Origin: Zasmidium citrigriseum
Lineage: Eukaryota; Ascomycota; Dothideomycetes; Mycosphaerellales; Mycosphaerellaceae
Direction: 5' to 3'
DNA: 64,000 nucleotides
Assembly (NCBI GenBank): GCA_002786025.1
Contig: NHNW01000017.1
Span: 310,001-374,000, forward strand
The notes under the pieces were generated by a model. The model did no database searches. It was not told where the DNA came from and saw only the letters and a program-made list of their open reading frames with translations. Positions within the stretch are counted from its first letter, which is position 1, and the number at the start of each line of letters is the position of its first letter. The position numbers were made by a program, and so were the translations under genes. Shown here one piece after another: positions 27,229 to 37,346 of the stretch.

Positions 27229-28841
27229 TCAGTCCCCAGCCTCACGCACAGGGTCATGATAAGTAAACACTTCCTCCCCAGCGACGCCAGGTGCCCTCCA
27301 AGTACTCACACCAGAATCTTCGTCGTACGACTCGAAACTATTCGCCAACCGCTTTCCGCCTCCGCCAGGCAGGTCGACGATGAACGACGGCATCATGAAT
27401 CCGGCAATCGTGCCTCGGATTTGCTTCTCGAGTTGCAAGATTGTTGACAGCGGTGTGCGGAGCTCCTCGACGCCTCGAATCAGGTCGGACTGGTAGACGT
27501 AGTAGGGCATCACGTTGAGGTCAGCGAGCCGCCGGATGAGAAGAGACATGGTTGAGACGTCGTCGTTGACGCCGCGCAGCAGAACGGTCTGGTTGCGGAC
27601 GGTCACCCCTCGAGAGAACAGGTACTTTGCAGCGCGCTCTGTTGCCCAGGTGACCTCGTTGGGGTGGTTGAAGTGAGTGTGCATTGCGACTTGCTTGCCC
27701 ATCTGCCGCCCTTGCTCGCTCAACGCGACGAATGCCTCCGTCCACGCGTCAGATTTGTCGAGGACCCGCATGGGACAGACTGCGAGGCCTTTGGTCGCGA
27801 AGCGAAAGCGCTGGATGTGAGGGATGGAGAGCAGGCGTTCACCGATCAGCCGGAGTTGATCAGGTTGAAGGTAGTACGAGTCGCCGCCAGAGACGACCAC
27901 GTCTTGGACCTGTGGATTCTGGGCGATGTACTCGAACATAGCCTCCCAACGTTTACGCGTCGGACGTTGCGAAGCCTTGGTGACGGACTCTGTGTTGCTA
28001 CCGACGGCGTAGGAACGCGTGCAGAAGCGACAGTAGACTGGACAGACCGATGTGGCTGAGACGGATTAGCATTGGCAATCGACCAGGAGTAGAGTGAAGA
28101 AGGTCTCACCGAGGAACAAAACCTTGTCAGGATACCGATGGACGAGTCCAGGAACGGGAGAGTCTGCCGTCTCGTGCAACGAGTCGAATGAGAGTGCTTC
28201 GTGATCTGGACGCGCTGTGGACTTCAGAGGCACAAATTGGCGTCTGATCGGGTCCTCGAGGGGGTTGCTCCAGTCTGCCACGCTCAGGACATGCGGCGTC
28301 AGCCGTATAGCCATTGGCGCCGCCTTGATGCCTTCTTCGACATCAGTCAGGAAGTCTTCGCGAGTCTTGATGCCTCTCAGTTTGTGGTCTGTCCCGACAG
28401 GTTGTGGGATTCGATCAGGCAAGACTCCTGCGAGGAATCTCAACAGTTTGTCCTTTCGGTCGATCGTGTTCGCGACCTGTTCGACAATTATCAACGCCAT
28501 CCCACTTATATGTAAGTATTACCACTGACCTGCCATCTGTAGCTGAGAAAATCTTCCTCGGGAACGGCTCGCCATATGCCAATATGCTGCCAGTACGGAG
28601 CATCTCGTCGGTGATTGTGGTAAGCGGGCGTGAGCGAGAAGGGCTGTGATTGATAGAAGCCGGGAGGAACGAACGACTGATCGCTACTCCGATCGATGAG
28701 GCCAGCTTGGATGGCATGAGTTCTTGTTTGGTGAAAGGTTCTCGCGACCGGCCAACGAGAAGTCATTCTTTGGGATCCGACGACATGGGAAGCCTTGTCA
28801 TGGTATCTCGCCAAAAGACGGGAACGGGAGGGGAAAGCCAT
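27229..28841 (-). CDS. L-lysine 2,3-aminomutase family radical-SAM protein, probably mitochondrial
   Basis: Three exons, 28841-28530, 28476-28110 and 28055-27229 (introns 53 and 54 bp); 501 residues. KamA enzymes interconvert lysine and beta-lysine using a [4Fe-4S] cluster, S-adenosylmethionine and PLP. Seen: the radical-SAM CxxxCxxC motif in VCPVYCRFCTR, VVVSGGDSYYL, and the PLP-lysine signature DLPGGGGK near the C-terminus. The N-terminus (MAFPSRSRLLARYHDKASHVV) is Arg/Ser-rich and resembles a mitochondrial presequence. A further in-frame ATG at 28904 would add 21 residues. The bacterial-type domain with eukaryotic introns and presequence suggests an old acquisition. Physiological substrate and role in fungi are unclear. 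Confidence 0.88.
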
Positions 28842-30873
28842 GAGGATCTGGCATGGGTATTGCTCAGGGAGGTGAGAGGGCAAGGGACCTTTGATCAATG
28901 TCATCAACTCCTCCTTTTGAGCAGCAGCTCTTGAGATTCCTTCGCTAACGCTTTACAAAGCCTCTGCCGCTCACTTCACAGCCGAATGACTGCTTCTCTC
29001 AACGCTCATTATATCTTTGCCCCATGGCCAACTGGGCGCTTCAGCTGTTATGCACATGGCTGCCATCCTCTATCCACAAGCGGGTATTCCGAAGTGTACC
29101 CTACACTCGCTTCGCGGTGAATTGATTGAGAGGCACATCGAGCTTTCGAGAATCCTTTCCCATACTGCCTTCCTGCGGTCCACTTCCATACCGTACAGGT
29201 AGTACAGTGGCACGAGTGGCACATGGTCAACACTAGCGCTCGCTAATGGCGACGATGGTCGCGCTGGTTGTGCGACCTAGCTGACTGTATGGAGATCGTC
29301 ACTGCGGGCATAAATCGTAGCTTTTGCGACTGCAGATACTCTGGTGTCCACTTGGCATGTCGGATAGAACCTTCTTGAAGTGGAGCGTTCAGTGGAGAGG
29401 CTCGCTTGAAGGCATTGGCAGGCAAATGCGCGCTGCTGAATCGGAGAGAGACGGTGTATGCGTGTTGCATAACGCCTAGTGAAAACGGGAAACGGACATG
29501 TCGGTCCACGAATGTAGGCGGGCTGGTCTTTGCAAGCGTTGCAGAAGCGGTCGATCAAAGGGCGTAGATTCGCTGGGCAAGCCGCTCGACACAAAGCTTT
29601 GCCGCGCGGCGTTATCAGGGCAAACCCTCGAACCTCAAGCGCATACCTGGTGAGACGAAGGAGGGCCGCGAGCAGCATCTCCCCGCGAGTTAGCGTCGAA
29701 TAAGGAACGAAAAGCATAGCGCTTGCCTAGGTCAGGCAGTAAAGGCGAACAGCCGCCAACAAAGTGGAAGTGGTTGCTGGGCATGTCCAACCTGTGCCGG
29801 ATGGCTGGAAGGCTGACATTAAGTTGTGCATTGCAGATGTGGTTGTCATCCTACCCCGTCGTCTCGACAGCGTCGATTCGTTGAAGGGACATCCATGATA
29901 GCCGCATGAGGCGCGGGCAACGTGATTCTGTCCTCCACGAGGGCCTCGGAGCTGCTCGGAATTGAGTTCTGACAGACAGAGACTCCCGCAAGTCACTTAC
30001 AACGCAGTGCTATGATTATGGTTGCATCTCGAGCACTGCCTCTACTGGACCAGAGGTTGAATCACAGGCGAACGAGGTTGATCATCGGCAGCGAGCGCCT
30101 GGCGGGTATGTTGAATTGCGCGGAGGGCGTTGCAGGCGGTGTAGTGAGCAGCATGATAACCCTACCACCAATGGTTACACAAGCACATGCGCAGACGTTT
30201 GAAGGATGTCTTCCCTTGTCGGCGGATGAAAGCCGGCTCCCGGGTACCAGGATAGGTGTAAATCGAGTAACTTCCAGTCCTGGGTAGTCCAAAATCCAGT
30301 TCCGGTACTCTGGTGGAGACGTTCGACGGCAATGTCGACGTCCGCAGCAACTTGAGCAGCCTCAGCTTCTTTTTGCGTAGGCGGCCTTATTTTCAGCCGG
30401 CCATTGCTCTCAGCCACTGCAGGATGGTGGTGTAGCCATGCAGGTGGGCTTGCATCTCTGGCGGGCAAGTGTCGCGCAACGCATGAGCCGTCGCTCCATC
30501 TGGCGATATCTGGGGCTGAGGGTTCGGGGCAAAGAGGCGGCGACATGCCCCAGACGAGCGCGTGGAGCCTCCGAGACACGTATACACGCAGGCGGGCGTC
30601 ACAATGCGTGGTGACGGGAGAGAGGGAGGAGATGTCGTTGGCGCAAAGGGAGCTTCCCGCCCGTGCCCCGGCCGCTCCCGGGTTTAAGCGAAACCCTCTG
30701 CTTTCGCGGGGAAAGTCGACAATCCGTCAATCACCTCCTCCTCCTCATCGTCCATTATTGTCGACATCATCGAGCATCGGGCCACGCATCTGCACAAGAA
30801 CCGGCAGCGTCAGCCAGGATGGCCCTCCGCCAGTGCAGCAGTCACGACCGCTTTGCCGCTGACCTGCAGCAGC
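28842..30873. other. Gene-poor region
   Basis: About 2 kb with many short overlapping frames on both strands but no protein family, signal peptide or consistent exon chain. GC content looks like the rest of the window, so there is no obvious RIP-degraded transposon. Confidence 0.4.
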
Positions 30874-31378
30874 ATGCATACAGCGAAGGAGCCTCGGCCA
30901 TGCATTCTCAAGATTTCAACCGCTTTCGCCTCAAACGCGGCCAACGCGCTTCGATCGTTCTTCGCCATCCAGAGTACACCGACTCTTCGTCCGTTTTGGC
31001 ACCCTACCGTTCGACGTGCAGCAGAACAGCAGCTGGCCCTCGTCAATCCTCTCACCCAGCATGGCTCAGTCGGCGTGGTGAGTTTCCTTTGCCTCTTTGC
31101 GAGGCAAGACACCCGCGACGATGAAACAGAAGTGATGTTGTTGAGCTCCACAGCGAAAGGACTTGCATGCCGACGGCTTCAATCCTCGAAGTCAAATCAC
31201 AGGCAACCAAGATAGGGCAGCCAGCCGAATGACGAATGTCAATCCAGAGCCCGTCAGGGAGACTCCACTGCCGACTGCACCACGTGGCGTGAAGTCTGCC
31301 GTTGCCACTATGACTTGGAGCGCTTTGACGACACATACCGGGTCCTATGGTACAGGCATCCGTTTCAGCCTGTGCTGA
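30874..31378 (+). CDS. Tentative small two-exon gene
   Basis: Possible exons 30874-31077 and 31154-31378 joined in phase 0 by a 76-bp GTGAGT...CACAG intron. The first exon is open with an amphipathic, mitochondrial-like stretch (SFFAIQSTPTLRPFWHPTVRRAAEQQ, quoted here as two parts: SFFAIQSTPTLRPF and WHPTVRRAAEQQ). The second begins RKDLHADGFNPRSQITGNQD. No family was recognised and the C-terminal part looks less protein-like. It is listed because both halves read coherently through a good splice pair, and it could still be chance. Confidence 0.2.
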
Positions 31379-33427
31379 TGCTGAAATCAGATTGGATATT
31401 GGCGTGAGGACTTCAGTGTTCAGTGCATTCGTCGTAAACCATGATCATCACTGGATGGCCATGATGCTATCCATTAGCACGCTGGCAAGCTTGATGGCAC
31501 TCTTGAACAAGAAATGCTGGACTGTACTGAGCGGCAGGACCAGTCGATCTCTTCCACATTTGCCGCATTGTCGCTCAAGCGTATATCGGGCCCGGTGGCC
31601 AATGCGGCAGGAGAGGTCTGGTCTTTGCATTCACGAGCGGGCTGGTCAGTCATCATCATTGACCATGTCGCCATTCGCCCAATCTTTGATGCTGCCCGAA
31701 AACACTTCATCACTCGTTACCGTTTCCCTCTTGGTTCCAGGAGCACATTGCATTCCCCGTGGCCCCTCATGGTCTAACGGCTTGGCGATGCAATCAGTTG
31801 GTCACAAAAATTCATCGATAGCTTCCACGAAGAGGCCAGACTTTTATGAAAGCATCTCCGAATACAGCTAAGACGCACTTTGTGTACGGGGGCAGGCGAG
31901 ATGGACAGCGAAACGGAAGCGAACCCAACGAGTAGGACGGAGCTGTTCCCTGCGCATGCAGATGGCACACAGAAGCACACGAACTATCCATGGCATGAAG
32001 CTTCCAAGCTTGTTTAAGCTTTTTCTCAGAGTGCAGATGGAGCGATCGGCGTGAGGCAGTGCAAAAGAACCGGGTCTCAAGGGCAAGCAAGCATGCATGA
32101 AGCAGCACGGGATCGCGATGGAGCATTTGATGCGTCGCAAAAGTTCGTCGGAGTGAAAGTAGGCTACATGGTCTCGTTAGCCTGTTTGCTTTGGCAGCAA
32201 CAGATTCAACATTCGGCACTCGCGACACCGCTCTGGCTGGATCGGCATGGCCAACGAATCGCGTTGAGATGCGAACTGCAGAGTTCACTACACTGCCGGA
32301 GTCGACTCCTTCAAGAGTCAAAAGTGAAACACTCACTTGCTCACTCCTGCTGCCATAGCGATGGAGCGAGAATTCTCCGACATGGCTAGCGACTACAGAC
32401 CGAAGCACGAACCTCTGCAGCCTCGGAATTGGAGGTACAGGAGTTTGAGTCCAATCCAGTGCAGTTGCGATCACGACCCTCGCTCTCCACTGCTTGGTCT
32501 CGATATTCCGTCCGCTCCTTGAGGCTCTGGACTCATGCCTCTCCACGCAGATCTTCGGGGACCCGGTCTCGAGTGCGTAACCTGATGAAGACCTTGTAAA
32601 ACATGCTCATCAGCGGATCTCGCTCTTGCTCCTTCCTAATTCGGTCCGGACCCATGTGACAGAACGTTCACTGATCTTCGGCACCTGGCTGTTTTTGGCT
32701 TTCAGACCCTTGGACGATCTTTCACCTGCGCCTAATTGAATCATGATATTTCGAGTCATGAGAGAGGCATGACAGAGTAGCTTTGCACTGGGCGAGTCTA
32801 CGATGAGCGCTTCATGGCTTCTGGAGCCATATGCGTATCAGCACGGCAGAGAATGTCACTCCGGTGGCTTTGGGCGCACCATAGGTCCCAGTACTACGAG
32901 TTCTAGCCCACACAAGACCGCCATTGATCCAGTCATCGACGAATCACTTGAGGTGATGTTGCCGCTTCTGATAGTCCGCGGAATGCGCGGCGACGGCTTG
33001 ATACGTTGATACGACATTGACTCCAGCTGAGTCCAGCATGAGATTTCGGCCGCGCAGCACAGAAGGCACCAGCGGCTCACGTCAAGGCGTCAAGGCGTCA
33101 TGGCACGAGCGCACTAGTGACAGATGAAAGTACGACCGGTGTGGAGGGCAAAGGTACTGGTCCCTTTTCTGTCTTCTCTCTGATCTCTTCCCCAGTCCAA
33201 TGATATCCCCTACTCAATGTACACGAAAGAATTCGATCGCTCAATAAACATATGCACAGAGCAAGTATGTGGCCGCGGCCATCATCATTACTTCAAGAAA
33301 TCCCATACATCTTCACTCGTTAATCATCGTAAAACCGTATGCGCGAAGAACGCCATTAATGATGTCGTTTTTAAGAAGTCGAAAGGCGATCCCGTCTTCG
33401 TCCCCTTCTCTTTCGACGAACCGCTGC
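31379..33427. other. Gene-poor region
   Basis: About 2 kb. The longest open frame (31812-32546, minus) has no ATG in its first half and no recognisable motif. A plus frame, 31347-31871, starts with ATG but has no family resemblance. No gene is called. Confidence 0.4.
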
Positions 33428-35377
33428 TCATTCGAATCCACCTGGCATCTTGCCGGCGTTGTTACTCTCGTCTTTCAGCTTGAGTTGTTGATATTCTTCC
33501 TCGAGCTTCTTGGCTTCGTTGACTTTATCCCAGGGGCTCTTCACCTCCTCTTCGTCATCGTCGTCATCGAGTTTGATATCTTCGAGCTTCTCTGCCACCG
33601 TTGGCTCGGGCTTCTCTGAGCTCTCATGTGCGGCGCCCAATGTCGGTTCAGGTGTTGACGCTGCAGGACGTGCGTTGTCGTCCGTATCCTTCAGCGGCTC
33701 GGCAGAGGTCGAGCGCTCAGGTGAGGTGTTCGCCGGTGAAGTGTCTTTTGGCGAGGCATCAACGACCACAGGTCCATTCAGATTGCGGCCAGGATTTCGA
33801 GGTGGAAGCTTCGGCGGCAGTCGCTTGGGTACATCGACGAGCTTGGCACGGGAGATGGGTTGGATGGGTGTTGGTTTGATGGACTGCATGGAGTGCATGG
33901 TGGCAGCTTCTTCGATGTGGACATCGTCGTCGTGCTCGTCGTCATCGTGGTCAAGAGAAGTTGGGGTCTCGTGGGTGGTAGGTGGCGTTCGAGGTGGAGT
34001 GGTGTAACCATTCGCATGCTCAGCGGTCTTGAGCACATCGTCCTCCGGCACGTTCTGCATCTGCAGTGACATGTGCGTGTTGGAGATGCTACTCTGGCTG
34101 CCGTGTCGACTGCTGTTCAGACTGTGCATGCTCCTCCTGTGCGGCGAGTGTGTCGCTAGGTTGTCCCCGCTGTCCGTCTGCGTTGACGAGTCCACCATTA
34201 GGCTGGGCGATCTCAGTTGATCCATGCTGTTCCTCAGTGAACTGGGCGTTTTGGGCTCTATGTTAGCGAATGCGCTCGAACGCCAGCTATTCCGCCGGTC
34301 ACTCACGGAGCGCGCACCGCTGATGTCTTGACTCTGGCGCGCATAGATGGAATGTACGGGTGACGAAGGACTTGGTTTGAAGGTGAAGTCGTCCCAGCTA
34401 GCGCGCTTTTTGGTTCCTGCTTCTTTTAAGCTCATGCCTTCTTTCTCGAGGGCGAGGACGCCGTACGGATCTGGGTCTTCTTTATCTGGGACTCCAAACG
34501 TTCCGCGTTCCAGCTCGAAATCCGAGGGCGGTGCTTCTTGAGGGATCATGCTGGCATCGAAGTTCGTGTCTCCTTGCGCGGCCTTGATCGTCTCCATCAG
34601 ACGTTTGATCTCATAGGGTGGGTGACGAGCTTTCCCAGCCAGAATGTCTTGTACCGGGATGCGTTGTCCGTAGAAGCGTTCGTTCTCATCGAAACGCTCG
34701 ATAATGACTGATCCGTCTATTTGTACACCAGCGTAAAAGCCACGACTCTTGAGATATGTGAAGATTGGGGCTTGACGCTTGTGAACTTCTGTGTCCATGA
34801 CACCGCCGGCGCCCACGGGTCCTGCGGCAACACTGATCTCACTGCCCAAGGTACACCTCACTTTGGTGAAAGCCTGGACAGCCTCCTCGGTGTTCATGAC
34901 AATGACACAATCGTAGATGTCCACGCCGACTAGGAAACCCAGGCCAGCCGTGTGTAGCAGGATGCCTGATGGCGGAGACCACGAACCGTCAGCGGTCCTG
35001 GCAACCAAGATGCCCGATCCGCCAGCGCCCGACACCCACAGCCCCGTGCGCATGGTTGTGAAGATTGCCAGGCCCTTTGCGTTCTTGATGACGTCTGCCG
35101 GTATCTTCTTGAGAACTTTTTGTTTCTGCTTCGGTCCGTCTTGCGGCGCATCGTATCGATCTTCCTCGGCGTAGAAGCCATCTTTGCAGAAGCTCTTCAG
35201 GATGCGCGCAGCCTTGTCGCTCTCCTTGTCTAATGTTGTCGGCCAGAAGGCTTCGCTGCCCAGCTTGTTGCTCAAACGATTGACGGGTGCACCGAGTTTG
35301 TCTAGTGCCTTCCACGTCTTGTCGAAGCCGCTCTTCGATCCCGTCTTCACCCTCTCCCACATGGTTGGATTCGACAT
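33428..35377 (-). CDS. SYLF-domain (Ysc84-like) lipid/actin-binding protein
   Basis: Open over 649 residues without a required intron. SYLF proteins bind phosphoinositides and actin at endocytic sites. The N-terminal SYLF domain (about 50-270) is well preserved: LDKESDKAARILKSF, IPADVIKNAKGLAIF, TTMRTGLWVSGAGGSGILVAR (split here), GVDIYDCVIVMNTEEAV and AAGPVGAGGVMDTEVHKR. The yeast-type C-terminal SH3 domain is absent; instead there is a 350-residue Ser/Pro-rich disordered tail with an acidic DDDDDEEE patch and a final coiled-coil-like WDKVNEAKKLEEEYQQLKL. A perfect 49-bp intron signal inside the frame (34258-34306) may yield a short isoform lacking the tail. Confidence 0.9.
   Translation of the reverse strand: MSNPTMWERVKTGSKSGFDKTWKALDKLGAPVNRLSNKLGSEAFWPTTLDKESDKAARILKSFCKDGFYAEEDRYDAPQDGPKQKQKVLKKIPADVIKNAKGLAIFTTMRTGLWVSGAGGSGILVARTADGSWSPPSGILLHTAGLGFLVGVDIYDCVIVMNTEEAVQAFTKVRCTLGSEISVAAGPVGAGGVMDTEVHKRQAPIFTYLKSRGFYAGVQIDGSVIIERFDENERFYGQRIPVQDILAGKARHPPYEIKRLMETIKAAQGDTNFDASMIPQEAPPSDFELERGTFGVPDKEDPDPYGVLALEKEGMSLKEAGTKKRASWDDFTFKPSPSSPVHSIYARQSQDISGARSVSDRRNSWRSSAFANIEPKTPSSLRNSMDQLRSPSLMVDSSTQTDSGDNLATHSPHRRSMHSLNSSRHGSQSSISNTHMSLQMQNVPEDDVLKTAEHANGYTTPPRTPPTTHETPTSLDHDDDEHDDDVHIEEAATMHSMQSIKPTPIQPISRAKLVDVPKRLPPKLPPRNPGRNLNGPVVVDASPKDTSPANTSPERSTSAEPLKDTDDNARPAASTPEPTLGAAHESSEKPEPTVAEKLEDIKLDDDDDEEEVKSPWDKVNEAKKLEEEYQQLKLKDESNNAGKMPGGFE
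34258..34306 (-). other. Cryptic or alternative 49-bp intron in the SYLF gene
   Basis: On the minus strand this segment runs GTGAGT...GCTAAC...TAG, matching the donor, branch point and size of authentic introns nearby. Removing it (49 nt) shifts frame and ends translation eight codons later, giving about 364 residues, i.e. the SYLF domain and part of the tail. Confidence 0.45.
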
Positions 35378-36356
35378 GGTTGCTGAAACCCTTGGCGGTC
35401 CTGTATCTCGTCGACACTGCCTTCAGCAGTAAAGGTCCAAAACAACGAGGGGGAAATGCGTGAGAGGCTCTCCCAACACGCAGCCCTTCCCAGCCCCGCT
35501 AATATGCAGCCCGATTGTATCCTCCCACGGCGACGTCAGGCAGGATCGTGAAGGAGGGTTTGCATGATAGCAGCACGGCAAGTGTGCGGCAGACCACGCA
35601 ATAATGCGCCGGGCGGAAGCAGCGACGCTTTTGTCGTTTGCTGTCGCGGTGACGGAGGACAGCGGATGCGCAGCAGCACAACACACTGACCTAAGCAGCA
35701 GCAGTTGAGACTCTGGAGCTTCGCGGCCTCGTCGACAACTCACGTCACTCGGCGTTGCTGCCCTGCAAGCATCCGGCTCACGGAGCACACTGCAGTCAAG
35801 GCTTCAACGAGACCCTGCGCGAGCGATCCCTGCTGGCGATGTCCGACGCCGACCACCTGGACGCGAAAGACTTGGACGAGACTTGTCGCAAGGCAGAGAA
35901 CGGCCGACGACGTTCTTCTCATTCTCCTTCATTCACCGACTCCCGCTCGCTTTCAGCTGGCCATCTATTTGCAGCATGCATACGAAGCTGCCGAACCACC
36001 CGTCGCCGGCGCGCTGACCTGACCGGATGGCGACAAACTTTGCTCTTCCCGCCGCCGCACCATCACCTTTTCGCCAGGAACCACTTTGCCGCCCACGTGA
36101 GACACGGGCAGCGAGCATGCGAGGTACAACGCTACTCATGATGAGTCAACCTACTTATCTTCACGACAGCATGTGCCAGATGTATCTATATCGCTGCGCT
36201 GATTGCGGTGTCCAGGTGAAGAAGGTGAGGCGCTTGGGCGGAAAAGACACGATCGCTGAAGAATAGGCGAGTACGCATTGAAGGTAGGCAGGCCACTTTC
36301 GCTGCGAAGCTCTCCTCCCAATCCCCCTCATCTGCAATATCAAACTTCAATCCAAT
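35378..36356. other. Divergent intergenic region
   Basis: 979 bp between the divergent SYLF and GNAT genes. No domain-bearing frame was found. Presumably promoters and leaders of both. Confidence 0.4.
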
Positions 36357-37076
36357 ATGGCAGTGCCAGGAACGACGGAACCGCGCATCGTCCTCGTGCC
36401 AGGCCACACTCTGCCATCTCAACCCTGGTGGAAAGCGCTGCACCTGACCATCAACCAAGCCTTCAGGTCGAAGACCTTCGATGTCTTTCCTCCTTCTTGG
36501 GACCGCCTTCCCGCAAGCTCGAAATTGGCCGCCGAACGACTCAAGGACGAACTTGGCCCGGATGGTGTTCTAGCTGTGGTTCTGCTGGTTGACAGGCCGA
36601 TTGCATGTGCCGGAGCATTACCATACCGTGGGCTAGAATATATCAACGAAGCCCAGTCTACCTTCGAAGCGGGAAACGGGACTCAGCAAGGACGTGACGG
36701 AGATACTACTACCGCAGATGGAGCTCCCAAAGACGAGCCCGCCCCAGCCCTGGTCCCCGACATGTCAGTCCTCCCGACTTCAGATAAACCAGGAACAGAC
36801 TGGGAGCTATGCTGCGTCTGCGTGCATCCCATTCACAGACGAGTCGGCCTCAGTCCGAAGCTCTTGCGAGCCCTCATCGACCACATCAGACCTCTTGGCG
36901 CTCGACGTGTCATGGCAAACTACGCCGTCGATGAGACTGGCCAATACTGGCCGAATATGGGATTCGAGGTCGTGAAAGGGGCAGGTGGCGTCCTAAAGAA
37001 GGGCTTCACGCATACCGAGGGAATGGAAGGCCTCAGACAGGATGTGCACTTTGCTCTCGGGGTGAAAGACCTATGA
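36357..37076 (+). CDS. GNAT-family N-acetyltransferase-like protein
   Basis: Single exon, 239 residues. The C-terminal half carries the GNAT core: WELCCVCVHPIHRRVGLSPKLLRALIDHI, where VHPxxRRxGLxxxL forms the acetyl-CoA-binding strand and loop, followed by MANYAVDETGQYWPNMGFEVVKG, the usual 'N..a..lY...GF' end. The middle (about 105-145) is an insertion rich in Gly, Asp and Pro. The N-terminus (RIVLVPGHTLPSQPWWKALHLTINQAF) resembles small fungal GNATs of unknown substrate. Function beyond acyl transfer is not predictable. Confidence 0.75.
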   Translation: MAVPGTTEPRIVLVPGHTLPSQPWWKALHLTINQAFRSKTFDVFPPSWDRLPASSKLAAERLKDELGPDGVLAVVLLVDRPIACAGALPYRGLEYINEAQSTFEAGNGTQQGRDGDTTTADGAPKDEPAPALVPDMSVLPTSDKPGTDWELCCVCVHPIHRRVGLSPKLLRALIDHIRPLGARRVMANYAVDETGQYWPNMGFEVVKGAGGVLKKGFTHTEGMEGLRQDVHFALGVKDL

Positions 37077-37346
37077 CATTGGTGAGTGGCAGTCCTTTCC
37101 TTGCTTCTTCTTTACTTTTCTTGGTCTTTATGATGACAGCAGCTGGGGCCATAAGACCGTTCAGCCGAACTCTGGTTGGACATGCTTTAAAGCCAGCTTT
37201 AAACAATCTTCTCAATCTCGTCTGATACGCGGCGACGCTGGACCTGATATCTGCATCGGTTTGAAGGATGGACCTGGCTGACTTGATATCGCAGTGCAAG
37301 CGCCGTCTTTCGGCATACACTAGACATACAACTAGACCTCCAATCC

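Noticed and set aside
31760..31830. tRNA-like A-box (TGGTCTAACGGC)
   Set aside because: No matching acceptor stem, anticodon arm or TTCGA-type T-loop follows.
31347..31871. 174-codon plus-strand open frame with ATG
   Set aside because: No family resemblance, no codon or domain coherence, and it overlaps the tentative gene's end in another frame.
31812..32546. 244-codon minus-strand open frame
   Set aside because: No ATG in its first half, no recognisable domain and an odd Cys/His/Ser-rich composition; probably chance.
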